NCBI GenBank assembly: GCA_947498775.1
Contig: CANMLL010000011.1
Coordinates: 1 to 64,000 of the forward strand
Direction: 5' to 3'
Origin: an uncultured Aquimarina sp.
Lineage (GTDB): Bacteria; Bacteroidota; Bacteroidia; Flavobacteriales; Flavobacteriaceae
DNA: 64,000 nucleotides
The number at the start of each line of letters is the position of its first letter. Position 1 is the first letter of the stretch. Positions 37,429 through 45,120 of the stretch are shown one piece after another. The notes below the pieces were generated by a model, which was not told the origin of the DNA, searched no databases, and saw only the letters and a list, made by a program, of their open reading frames with translations. The translations under genes and the position numbers were made by a program.

Positions 37429-38601
37429 ATGGAGCAAAATAACTTATTTGATAATACAGAGACAGCATTTGCTTTAAAGAGTGATTCTGAATTAGAAAGA
37501 GCCTATTTTCTTTTTAAAATGATTGCAAACGAACCGTTGGTTCGTATAGGTACTGCGGTTACAAATTTTGCAATAAAAGCACATTTACCAGTTCAGGGAT
37601 TGATAAGAGCCACCGTTTTTGATCATTTTTGTGGGGGGGTTAGTGAAGACGACTGCTTGCCGGTTGTGGATAAAATGTATTTAAAAAAAGTGTGCTCGGT
37701 ACTTGATTATTCTGTCGAAGGAAAAGAAGAAGAAACGCAGTTTGATGCAGTTTTGAAAAAAACTAAAGAACTTCTTGAATTTGCGGATCAAAAAGATGCT
37801 ATGCCATTTGGAGTTTTTAAACCTACCGGGTTTGGACGGTTTTTAGTTTGGCAAAAGAAAACAGAAGGAACTCCTTTGAATCCCGAAGAAGAAAATGAAT
37901 GGAATCGCATAGAAGAACGCTTTGATAAAGCATGTAAAAAAGCATACGAATGCGATGTTGCATTACTTATTGATGCCGAAGAAAGTTGGATGCAAGATGC
38001 AGCCGATGAATTGGTGACCAAAATGATGCGCAAATATAATACCGAAAAGGCGATTGTTTATAATACGCTTCAGCTCTATAGACATGATCGTTTTGAGTAC
38101 CTTCAAAAACTTCAGAAAGAAGCACGAGTTCATAATTTTAAGGTAGGAGTAAAAATTGTTCGTGGGGCATATATGGAGAAGGAAAATGAGCGTGCAAAAG
38201 AAAAGGGATATACTACACCGATTTGCAGAAACAAAAAGGAAACCGACGAAAATTTTAATAAAACGATGAAATATATCTTACAAAATCTGGATGATATTTC
38301 GGTTTTTGTAGGAACGCATAATGAAGAAAGTAGTTATTTGGCTATGCAGATGATGAGTACATTAGGTATTCTTAGAAATGACCCCAGAGTGTGGTTTGGG
38401 CAATTGTATGGGATGAGTGATCATATTAGTTTTAACCAGGCTGAAGAAGGATATAACGTTGCAAAATATGTACCTTTTGGACCCGTACGCGATGTTATGC
38501 CATATTTAATTCGAAGGGCCGAAGAAAATACGTCGGTTGCAGGACAAACCAGTAGAGAGCTCAATTTACTTTCTCACGAAAAGAAACGAAGAAAGCTTTA
38601 A
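37429..38601 (+). CDS. putA: Proline dehydrogenase
   Basis: This FAD enzyme oxidises proline to pyrroline-5-carboxylate. The 390-residue protein is the short, single-function type, not the large PutA with a fused dehydrogenase. Motifs include LLIDAEESWMQDAADEL near 183, KVGVKIVRGAYMEKENERAKEKGY near 240, FVGTHNEESS near 292, QLYGMSDHIS near 325 and the C-terminal YVPFGPVRDVMPYLIRRAEENTS. No P5C dehydrogenase is in the window. The symbol putA (or prodh) is by function only. Confidence 0.94.
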   Translation: MEQNNLFDNTETAFALKSDSELERAYFLFKMIANEPLVRIGTAVTNFAIKAHLPVQGLIRATVFDHFCGGVSEDDCLPVVDKMYLKKVCSVLDYSVEGKEEETQFDAVLKKTKELLEFADQKDAMPFGVFKPTGFGRFLVWQKKTEGTPLNPEEENEWNRIEERFDKACKKAYECDVALLIDAEESWMQDAADELVTKMMRKYNTEKAIVYNTLQLYRHDRFEYLQKLQKEARVHNFKVGVKIVRGAYMEKENERAKEKGYTTPICRNKKETDENFNKTMKYILQNLDDISVFVGTHNEESSYLAMQMMSTLGILRNDPRVWFGQLYGMSDHISFNQAEEGYNVAKYVPFGPVRDVMPYLIRRAEENTSVAGQTSRELNLLSHEKKRRKL

Positions 38602-38913
38602 TTTGATTAAGGAAATAATCAACCATTTAAAAACTTGTATATTTCTTTTTTTATAAAAAGTCAAGATGAGTTCATGTTTTATATTTAGTATTGTACAATT
38701 GTAACTTTAAAAAGGAAGCTTATAATTGTCATTGGTCTATCTTTGATCAATCTTACTTACCTTTATACAATAGTTCAGTGTTTATTCGACTCTTTTTGAA
38801 ATTAAGCCAAGGAAATTAAACTTTTGTTAATTAATTATTTGATATAGAGTCATATAAATTGTATTATTTAAATTTAAGTATTCATTTTATAAAATTCTTA
38901 AAACCTAAACATC
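38602..38913. other. Gap between proline dehydrogenase and the GG-leader peptide gene
   Basis: No convincing gene is seen in these 312 bp. A 7-bp hairpin without a T-run (38603-38609 with 38616-38622) lies just after the proline dehydrogenase stop. A TATCTTTG box (38738-38745) could drive the peptide gene, leaving a leader of about 160 bases. A sequence 12/16 like the XRE operator, TTGTACAATTGTAACT (38691-38706), lies upstream and may be chance. Confidence 0.5.
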
Positions 38914-39144
38914 ATGAAAAAGAAGAACCTAAAGAGATTAGTATTTGATAAAATAACAATTTCAAGATGTAATCAAAATAGGATTAAAGGAGGTTTTGGA
39001 ACTCAACATTGTAATTCGGCTACTTGCCCAGTTGATACTTCTGATAAGCCTGAATGTCTTGTTACTGGTTATTATCAAGGTTGTGATGTTACAGGAGATT
39101 GTCAAAACACTGTTCCTTGTGATATATTAACTTTAGGATGTTAA
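38914..39144 (+). CDS. GG-leader, Cys-rich peptide: candidate RiPP precursor
   Basis: This 76-residue peptide begins with a leader, MKKKNLKRLVFDKITISR...IKGG, that closely matches the leaders of Bacteroidota ribosomally made natural products, including class I lanthipeptides and the GG-type precursor family. After Gly-Gly at 26-27 the core has seven Cys and several Ser/Thr residues (HCNSATCPVDTSDK, YYQGCDVTGDCQNTVPCD, LTLGC). An eighth Cys lies in the leader. The GG site would be cut by a C39 peptidase/ABC exporter. No modification enzyme or exporter is in the window, so the gene is an orphan here. It could alternatively be a disulfide-rich bacteriocin. Confidence 0.7.
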   Translation: MKKKNLKRLVFDKITISRCNQNRIKGGFGTQHCNSATCPVDTSDKPECLVTGYYQGCDVTGDCQNTVPCDILTLGC

Positions 39145-39211
39145 TTCTTTACAAGATGTATTGCTTTTTCATATCGTATGATCAAAAATCTTGGCTTAAC
39201 ATTCTGAATTA

Positions 39212-39781
39212 ATGAATAAACAGGCTTTTGATCAAACTTTCGAAAATCAAAACTTTTCGGGAAAAAAACTACCTGCAAAAGAATATGATAACTGCACTTT
39301 TGTTAATTGCGATTTTACTAGCACAGATATGTCGGTGGTCACTTTTTTGGAATGTACTTTTGATACCTGCATTTTTGGTTCGGTGATGTTAAAAGAGACT
39401 TCGTTTCAAGAGGTCACTTTTACGGATTGCAAAATGTTGGGATTAGACTTTGGAAATTGTAATAGCTTTATGTTTTCGGCAACATATGATCACTGTAATA
39501 TGGATTATTGTTCTTTTTCTGGTTTGGTGATGAAAAATGTTATGTTTTCCAATTGTAGTCTTAAAGAAGTTGATTTTACAGGCGCAGATATTACCGGGTC
39601 CGTATTTAATGATTGCGACTTGTCTAAAGCTATTTTTGAAAACACAATTGCCCATAAAGCTGACTTCAGGACTGCAAAGAATTTTACCATTGATCCAGAA
39701 GTTAATAACCTAAGGAAAGCAAAATTCAGTAGGTCTGGATTGATTGATTTGTTACAGAAATATGATTTGGATGTGACGTAG
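39212..39781 (+). CDS. Pentapeptide-repeat protein, Qnr-like
   Basis: This 189-residue right-handed beta-helix protein is built of A(D/N)LXX-type repeats with Phe or Leu at the centre (CTFVNCDFTSTDMSVVTF, ADITGSVFNDCDLSKAIF). The end, RKAKFSRSGLIDLLQKYDLDV, resembles the C-terminal dimer motif of Qnr proteins. Qnr/MfpA proteins mimic DNA and protect gyrase or topoisomerase IV. It starts 67 bp after the GG-leader peptide gene on the same strand. A resistance or immunity role is inference; many chromosomal copies have no known role. Confidence 0.8.
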   Translation: MNKQAFDQTFENQNFSGKKLPAKEYDNCTFVNCDFTSTDMSVVTFLECTFDTCIFGSVMLKETSFQEVTFTDCKMLGLDFGNCNSFMFSATYDHCNMDYCSFSGLVMKNVMFSNCSLKEVDFTGADITGSVFNDCDLSKAIFENTIAHKADFRTAKNFTIDPEVNNLRKAKFSRSGLIDLLQKYDLDVT

Positions 39782-39785
39782 AAGA

Positions 39786-41273
39786 TTATTTTTTGGGATT
39801 CATAAAGACTTTTTCCAATCGTTTGATAACTTCATAAATCTCGTCTTCATTCAAAGAGGCAAACCCAAGCCGTACCCCATTATGACCTAAATTGTTAGCG
39901 TCATATTTTCGCCAATCCGGATTTAGTTCGAGATGTAATTTTTGACATTCGGTAACAATAGTATCCCAACTATACTTTTTGTCTAATCGAACCCAAACCG
40001 CCATGCCACCCTTTGGAATTTCAAAATTTAGATAAGTACCAAGTTTTTCTTCCAGTAATGAACAAAATAGATCACGTCTTGCTTTATAAATCCTTAAAGC
40101 TTTTTGACAATGTCTCTGTACATCCCCACTGGTAATCATTCTGGCCAGTGTTTGTTCTAATAAACTATCGCCTTGTCGATCTATAATTTTTCTTAATCTG
40201 GTAGCCTCATCTATAAAATCTTTTGATGCGATCAAATAACCGATTCGTATAGCAGGGGCAATGATTTTGGTAAAACCACCAATGTAAATCACATTTCCGT
40301 TATAATTGTTACTGGCAAGTGGCAGTATAGGAGCATTACCATAATGAAAATCATAGTCATAGTCGTCTTCGATAATGGCAAATTTATATTTTTGGGCTAA
40401 TTGAAGTAAATGCATTCTCCTTTCGGCAGAAAGCGTAACCGTTGTCGGGTGATGGTGGTGAGAAGTTACATATACGGCAGCTATTTTTTTGAGATTGCAT
40501 AACTGTTCCAATGCATGGGTGTTTAGACCTTCTTCATCTACAGGAATCCTTTCAATTGTTCCTCCAGCTTCTCTAAATGTATTATCGGCAGTCATATAGT
40601 TGGTACTACCAACGGCAATTCTTTTTTTGGAAGAAAGCAAAAGCTGACCCGCAAGATAAATCCCCATCTGACTTCCTCGAGTAATTAAAATGTTATCTTT
40701 ATTGATGTGGAGACCCCGCGTTTGATTTAAGTAAGTAACCAAAGCTTTTCGTAAATCTGGATTTCCATAGGCAGAACCATAGGAGAGTAGCTTTTTGTTG
40801 TACGTTTTTTTGATGATATTTCTATATATTCTTGAAATTTCTTCAATAGGCGCAAGGCGATAATCCGGAGACCCGTCATTAATTCTAAATAATCCTGTGT
40901 CAGAATAATTGTTTGAATCAGAAGCCAAGTTTAACCTGCGGTTGAAAGAAAAGCCACTTTCTTTTTTAAAATCAACCTTCGAATTGTTGGGATCAAAATA
41001 GTGTGGTTTGATAATCGGTAAAGTACTGGTTACAAAGGTGCCTTTAGAAGGATATGTTTCTATCCATCCTTGTGAAATTAACTCTTCATATGCTGCGATA
41101 ACTGTTTTACGGTGAACATTTAAATCACTTGATAACTTTCTAGATCCCGGTAATTTTGTAGAAGGGATTAGTTTTCCTGACTTTATAAACCCAATGATCT
41201 GATCGGATACTTGCAGGTATAAGCTGCGATTCGAATTACGATCGAGAACAATATTATTTTTAAATGGAAACAA
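39786..41273 (-). CDS. MocR/PdxR-type regulator (GntR-HTH plus aminotransferase)
   Basis: This 495-residue chimera has an N-terminal GntR winged helix (about 15-85, with LYLQVSDQIIGFIKSGKL and DLNVHRKTVIAAYEELISQGW) and a class-I aminotransferase-like domain (about 125-490) that binds pyridoxal phosphate. The PLP lysine is in IYIGGFTKIIAPAIRIGY. Such proteins regulate vitamin B6 or GABA genes using PLP as ligand. It is divergent from an FMN-binding PNPOx-like protein, a typical neighbour, across 151 bp holding an 11-bp inverted repeat. Confidence 0.92.
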   Translation of the reverse strand: MFPFKNNIVLDRNSNRSLYLQVSDQIIGFIKSGKLIPSTKLPGSRKLSSDLNVHRKTVIAAYEELISQGWIETYPSKGTFVTSTLPIIKPHYFDPNNSKVDFKKESGFSFNRRLNLASDSNNYSDTGLFRINDGSPDYRLAPIEEISRIYRNIIKKTYNKKLLSYGSAYGNPDLRKALVTYLNQTRGLHINKDNILITRGSQMGIYLAGQLLLSSKKRIAVGSTNYMTADNTFREAGGTIERIPVDEEGLNTHALEQLCNLKKIAAVYVTSHHHHPTTVTLSAERRMHLLQLAQKYKFAIIEDDYDYDFHYGNAPILPLASNNYNGNVIYIGGFTKIIAPAIRIGYLIASKDFIDEATRLRKIIDRQGDSLLEQTLARMITSGDVQRHCQKALRIYKARRDLFCSLLEEKLGTYLNFEIPKGGMAVWVRLDKKYSWDTIVTECQKLHLELNPDWRKYDANNLGHNGVRLGFASLNEDEIYEVIKRLEKVFMNPKK

Positions 41274-41345
41274 AACCGGACTATTACATATTTAAAAACT
41301 GGATCACTATAACACACCATAAAACTATTATTTTTGATTTGAAAA

Positions 41346-41376
41346 TAAAACAAATAATTAGAAAATATTTGTTTTA
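41346..41376. promoter_or_regulatory. Inverted repeat, candidate MocR operator
   Basis: Arms TAAAACAAATA (41346-41356) and TATTTGTTTTA (41366-41376) are perfect reverse complements with a 9-bp spacer. They lie in the intergenic region between the divergent MocR regulator and its probable target. The AT-rich sequence leaves room for chance. Confidence 0.5.
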
Positions 41377-41424
41377 GAATTATCAAGCTCATTATGAGAA
41401 TAAGATGTTAAATGCAAAAAATAA

Positions 41425-42090
41425 ATGACTATGACCGCATATCAAATTACAGAATTAAATAAAGTGAAAAGAGGTCCTAAAAGAGCAAGTTATGATGTAG
41501 AAACTGTGTATTCTATTTTGGATGATGCTTTTTTGTGCCATATAGGGTATGTTTTTAAAGGAAAAGCTATTGTAATTCCGACAGCATATTGTAGAAAAGA
41601 GGATAAGATTTACATACACGGATCTCTTAAAAATCGCATGATGCTTAGTTTGTTAGAAGCAGGAGAGGCTAGTCTTACCGTTACTCATTTGGATGGTTTG
41701 GTTTTGGCAAGGTCCGCATTTCATCATTCTGCAAATTATCGATCGGTCACGGTTTTTGGATCGGTAAGAAAAGTTAATGACCCTACAGAGAAAATGGAAG
41801 CATTGGCTTGTATCTTAAATCATATGGTTCCAGGACATTGGGATCATGTTAGGCATCCTAATAAAAAAGAGTTTAATGCAACACTAATGTTAGAAATAAC
41901 TATTAATACGGCATCAGCAAAAGTTAGAGCCGAAGGGGTAGTAGATGAACCCGAAGATCATAAATTACCGATTTGGGCCGGAGTAGTGCCGATAAAGCAG
42001 GTGGCATTTGATGCTGTTGCCGATAATGATTTGCTAGAAGGGGTTGAGGTGCCTGATTCGGTATTGCAATATGTAGAAAGCAATAACTAA
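41425..42090 (+). CDS. Pyridoxamine 5'-phosphate oxidase-like FMN-binding protein
   Basis: This 221-residue split-barrel flavin protein resembles the Pyridox_ox_2 family: LDDAFLCHIGYVFKGKAIVIPTAYCRK, then IYIHGSLKNRMM, then FHHSANYRSVTVFGSVRKV. Family members bind FMN; some are PLP-related oxidases. Divergence from a MocR regulator suggests it is PLP-controlled. A second ATG at 41431 is a possible start. Its stop codon lies within the first bases of a hairpin repeat copy (42085-42143). Confidence 0.88.
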   Translation: MTMTAYQITELNKVKRGPKRASYDVETVYSILDDAFLCHIGYVFKGKAIVIPTAYCRKEDKIYIHGSLKNRMMLSLLEAGEASLTVTHLDGLVLARSAFHHSANYRSVTVFGSVRKVNDPTEKMEALACILNHMVPGHWDHVRHPNKKEFNATLMLEITINTASAKVRAEGVVDEPEDHKLPIWAGVVPIKQVAFDAVADNDLLEGVEVPDSVLQYVESNN

Positions 42091-42143
42091 ACCACCCTGC
42101 ACTGCAAGTGCAGGGTTTTGAACCCAAATCTGAGATAAATAAA
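42085..42143. repeat. Dispersed hairpin repeat, short copy with alternative stem
   Basis: The element begins ACTAAACCACCCTGCACT, with CCCTGCACT (42095-42103) pairing with AGTGCAGGG (42107-42115) around a GCA loop. It then matches the long copies with GGGTTTTGAACCC and AAATCTGAGA. The stem differs in sequence from the long copies but pairs equally well. The TAA of the upstream gene is part of it. Confidence 0.75.
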
Positions 42144-42152
42144 ACTACAAAT

Positions 42153-42458
42153 ATGTTAGAAATAAGACCCACATGCGAGAATTGTAATAAAATCTTGCCA
42201 AATGATAGTGACGAGGCTATGATCTGCTCTTTTGAATGTACATTCTGCAAAGATTGTGTGGATACTATTTTGCATAATGTGTGTCCAAATTGTGGAGGAG
42301 GGTTTGAAAAAAGACCAACACGCCCTGCTAATTGTTTAACAACAAACTGTGTAGAGCACTATCCTTTGGGAATAAGAGTGATTCATAAAACGTTTGATCA
42401 GGATAAATTTCAGAAAATTTTAGAAACCTTTAAAGATATTGATCCAAGAAAAAGATAA
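42153..42458 (+). CDS. DUF1272 domain protein
   Basis: This 101-residue protein matches DUF1272, a small zinc-binding family: MLEIRPTCENCNKILPNDSDEA, ICSFECTFCKDCVD and CPNCGGGFEKRP. At least eight Cys in CxxC-type pairs would bind two zinc ions. The family has no known role. The start at 42153 is chosen because the in-frame ATG at 42108 would lie in the upstream repeat and add non-conserved residues. An unrelated acetyltransferase gene follows 3 bp after. Confidence 0.88.
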   Translation: MLEIRPTCENCNKILPNDSDEAMICSFECTFCKDCVDTILHNVCPNCGGGFEKRPTRPANCLTTNCVEHYPLGIRVIHKTFDQDKFQKILETFKDIDPRKR

Positions 42459-42461
42459 ATA

Positions 42462-42980
42462 ATGATTACGATAAGACGAGCTATTCTAGAAGACGCTACG
42501 AGTATTTCCTTTTTAGGAAAAAAGACGTTTGATCAATCTTTTGGGCACCTTTTTAATGACAGAGGAGATCTAATTGATTATTTGGACACTACGTTTTCTC
42601 ATAAAAAAATAGCCGGTAGTATTGCTAAAGCACATAATGTCTACTGGATCGTTTTTGATGAAGTAACTCCTATCGGGTATGCTAAGCTACAGCTAAATTC
42701 TCCTTGCTCATTCATTGATCATGATAACGCTTGTAAGTTGCAAAAGATTTATATGCTGAAAGGCACTTCCTCAAAAGGTATTGGAAGTAGATTACAGCAA
42801 GTAATTTTTACCAAAGCTATTGAAGAAGGGAGTAAGTATCTTTGGTTATCGGTTTTAAAGGGAAACGAAAGGGCTATTGCTTTTTATAACCGCAATGATT
42901 ACCATGTTGTTGGAGAACATCCCTTTGTTATCGGCAAACAGAAGTTCGATTTTTGGGTAATGAGTAAAGAATTAGTCTAA
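42462..42980 (+). CDS. GNAT-family N-acetyltransferase
   Basis: This 172-residue acetyl-CoA-dependent enzyme has the GNAT fold: ITIRRAILEDATSISFL, the acetyl-CoA loop YMLKGTSSKGIGSRLQQ near 103-120, and a C-terminal LSVLKGNERAIAFYNRNDYHVVGEHPF. It starts 3 bp after the DUF1272 stop and is likely in the same operon. The acceptor (amine, polyamine or protein) is unknown. Confidence 0.9.
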   Translation: MITIRRAILEDATSISFLGKKTFDQSFGHLFNDRGDLIDYLDTTFSHKKIAGSIAKAHNVYWIVFDEVTPIGYAKLQLNSPCSFIDHDNACKLQKIYMLKGTSSKGIGSRLQQVIFTKAIEEGSKYLWLSVLKGNERAIAFYNRNDYHVVGEHPFVIGKQKFDFWVMSKELV

Positions 42981-43355
42981 TTAATGAACCACCTCTAAGG
43001 TGTTGATCTTTGCTATAGCATCACAGTTTTCAATATGCATGGACACCGTTTTTTCCTTAATAGCCCCTTCAACAAAATACATTCGGCATGAATCAAGTTT
43101 GGTATTGCTTCTAGAGAAATCAACATTACCTTCTTTTAATAGAAAAGACACATCGGCCGTATCTATGCTATAGGATTGCATAGTTGCTAATGCTTGTTCA
43201 GAGAAAGATCTTTCTTTTGTTCTAAGGTTTTTAAGGACTCTGGCTGTAGGACTATAATCACAAGAAGCTTTTTTTCCACCCAAAAAGAAAAATAAGAGAA
43301 TAAGACCAATTGCAAACCCACCTAAATAATAAAACAAACGTTTTGCTAATTTCAT
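42981..43355 (-). CDS. DUF4258-like small membrane-anchored protein
   Basis: This 124-residue protein starts with a single membrane segment (MKLAKRLFYYLGGFAIGLILLFFFLGGK) and continues with KASCDYSPTARVLKNLRTKERSFS and a beta strand-rich end (SCRMYFVEGAIKEKTVSMHIENCDAIAKI). I believe it fits a DUF4258-type flavobacterial family from memory. Cys32, Cys90 and Cys109 are probably outside the membrane. Its stop codon abuts that of the convergent GNAT gene. Function unknown. Confidence 0.7.
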   Translation of the reverse strand: MKLAKRLFYYLGGFAIGLILLFFFLGGKKASCDYSPTARVLKNLRTKERSFSEQALATMQSYSIDTADVSFLLKEGNVDFSRSNTKLDSCRMYFVEGAIKEKTVSMHIENCDAIAKINTLEVVH

Positions 43356-43400
43356 AAACCGAATAAAAAATTACGAAGCCAAAAGTACGTATTTTTTTAA

Positions 43401-43464
43401 GTTTCAAAGTTTCAAAGTTTCAGAGTTTCAGAGTTTCAGAGTTTCAGAGTTTCAGAGTTTCAAA
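43401..43464. repeat. Octamer tandem array
   Basis: Eight exact or near-exact copies of GTTTCAGA (or GTTTCAAA) run in tandem for 64 bp. Degenerate copies in the opposite orientation appear at 2222-2257, and a short match (GCTCTGAAACTC) at 43815-43826. Repeat length makes it a likely site of slippage and copy-number variation. Confidence 0.9.
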
Positions 43465-43585
43465 AGAATTGCATTATCGAAATACGTATTATTTTCAAAG
43501 AAAAAATTGAAGAGAAAGACATTGAGAAAAATTCTCTATAAAAAATGAAGAAATTTGGTGTTACTACCGTTATGCTAATAGAATC
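43465..43585. other. Non-coding gap between the octamer array and the hairpin repeats
   Basis: This stretch lies in the 475-bp gene-free region 43356-43830. No gene, promoter or terminator is clear in it. It separates the tandem array from the CCCTGC-type repeat at 43586. Confidence 0.5.
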
Positions 43586-43622
43586 ACTAAACCACCCTGC
43601 GCTGCAAGTGCAGGGGTTTTGA
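43586..43622. repeat. Dispersed hairpin repeat, short copy 2
   Basis: This copy reads ACTAAACCACCCTGCGCT, then GCA, then AGTGCAGGGG, followed by TTTTGA. It matches 42085-42121. The stem has one G-T pair in place of an A-T. The GAACCC tail of the other copies is missing. Confidence 0.7.
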
Positions 43623-43642
43623 TACGCAATACATTGCTTTTT

Positions 43643-43720
43643 GTTACTTGTTAAAAGTTATTTGGTGTAGGGATGGATGACAGACAGACAACTTTTAACG
43701 TATAACTTTTAACTAGTAAC
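43643..43720. repeat. 18-bp inverted repeat next to a hairpin repeat
   Basis: Arms GTTACTTGTTAAAAGTTA (43643-43660) and TAACTTTTAACTAGTAAC (43703-43720) are inverted copies at 17 of 18 positions, separated by 42 bp. An AACTTTTAAC word repeats at 43690-43699 and 43704-43713. The right arm ends at the base where the next hairpin repeat starts. It may be a remnant of a small mobile or MITE-like element. Confidence 0.6.
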
Positions 43721-43804
43721 AGTATTGAAGAACAGATTTTTTCGAAGTACTAAAGTGCTGCAATAAAATTGCAGGGTTTTGAACCCAAATCTGAGACCAA
43801 TAAA
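43720..43804. repeat. Dispersed hairpin repeat, long copy 2
   Basis: Nearly identical to positions 1-84, with about three differences. It includes the stem CTGCAAT/ATTGCAG and GGGTT/AACCC. One difference (A for C in the left arm) weakens the GCAGTACT stem. It lies just downstream of ald on the minus strand. Confidence 0.8.
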
Positions 43805-43830
43805 AGGCCTTGTAGCTCTGAAACTCGTTT

Positions 43831-45036
43831 TTACAATATTAGTAAGTTTATATCTCGGTACGATAGATCAAACCAATCGGCTATAGGTTTGCTGGTTAGA
43901 ATTCCGTGATAGAAATACAATCCATTTTTTAGTCCTCGATCAAAACGTACAGCGTTTTCAATTCCTCCTTCATCTCCAATCTGCAACAAATAAGGGGTAA
44001 AGATATTACTGATTGATAAAGACGATGTTCGGGCATATCTAGACGGGATGTTGGGTACACAATAGTGTAATACACTATGTTTTTCGAAAGTTGGATGATC
44101 GTGCGAGGTAACTTCGCTAGTTTCGAAACACCCCCCCATATCGATACTCACATCAATCACAATAGCACCTGCTTTCATACATTCGACCATATTTTCGGTA
44201 ACAATAATAGGCGCACGGTTTTTCCCTCTAACGGCACCAATTACTACGTCACATCGACGTAATGCCTTGAGTAAATTCTTTGGTTGTATCGTAGAAGTAA
44301 ACAAAGGCCTCCCTACATTGGTTTGTATACAACGCAATTTGGTAATCGAATTGTCAAATACTTTTACATTTGCACCCAAACCAACTGCAGAACGAGCAGC
44401 AAATTCGCCAACCGTACCGGCACCAATAATTACAACTTCTACAGGAGGAACACCACTTATATTACCCATCATTAATCCTGATCCTTGAGATTTGGTTGCA
44501 CTGCTCATCAATTCTGATGCAATTAGCACCGCCGCGGTTCCTGCAATTTCACTTAAAGCACGAACAGCAGGATAGGCACCATCTGCATCTCGAATAAATT
44601 CGAAACCCAGTGCAGTAATTCTTTTTTTGGCAAGTCCTTGAAAATATTCTTTGGATTGTGTCTTAAGCTGTAATGCTGAGATTAGGACGGTTTGTGGATT
44701 TACATGCTCTAACTCTTCTAATGATGGTGGTTCTACTTTTAAAATGATCGGACATCCAAAAACTTTGGTTTTGTCATTGGTTATTTCTGCACCAGCTTCG
44801 CTATAATCTCGATCAGTAAAACTGGCCCCTATCCCTGCATTTGCTTCTAACATTACTCTATGTCCATGAGCGGTTAAGGCGGCAACAGCATCAGGGGTTA
44901 AACATACCCTTTTTTCTTGATAACTTGTTTCTTTTGGGATACCAATAAACAGCTTTCCTTTTTTTCGTGCTACTTCTATCATTTCCTCCTGTGGCAGGAG
45001 CTGCTCTTTTGTAAAAGGAGATTTTGGTTTGCTCAT
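43831..45036 (-). CDS. ald: Alanine dehydrogenase
   Basis: This NAD-dependent enzyme interconverts L-alanine and pyruvate plus ammonia. The 401-residue product has the N-terminal KETSYQEKRVCLTPDAV, the active-site ILKVEPPS, a Rossmann motif VVIIGAGTVGEFAARSAVGLGA near 205-226, and IVIDVSIDMGGCFETSEVTSHDHPTF. Transhydrogenase alpha is similar, but the length and the missing membrane part favour ald. A repeat-rich gap lies downstream, and tsaE is upstream with an 84-bp gap. Confidence 0.9.
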   Translation of the reverse strand: MSKPKSPFTKEQLLPQEEMIEVARKKGKLFIGIPKETSYQEKRVCLTPDAVAALTAHGHRVMLEANAGIGASFTDRDYSEAGAEITNDKTKVFGCPIILKVEPPSLEELEHVNPQTVLISALQLKTQSKEYFQGLAKKRITALGFEFIRDADGAYPAVRALSEIAGTAAVLIASELMSSATKSQGSGLMMGNISGVPPVEVVIIGAGTVGEFAARSAVGLGANVKVFDNSITKLRCIQTNVGRPLFTSTIQPKNLLKALRRCDVVIGAVRGKNRAPIIVTENMVECMKAGAIVIDVSIDMGGCFETSEVTSHDHPTFEKHSVLHYCVPNIPSRYARTSSLSISNIFTPYLLQIGDEGGIENAVRFDRGLKNGLYFYHGILTSKPIADWFDLSYRDINLLIL

Positions 45037-45120
45037 TTGTGTGAAATTCTGTAACTCAAATTACGAATAAAAAAGCCAAGAAAGCAAATTCATGAATTAT
45101 TTAAGAGCGATCAGAGCTTG

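Noticed and set aside
38691..38706. XRE operator upstream of the GG-leader peptide
   Set aside because: Only 12 of 16 positions match and the site is single; it is likely chance in AT-rich DNA.
43401..43464. CRISPR array
   Set aside because: The unit is 8 bp with no spacers and no cas genes; it is a simple tandem repeat.
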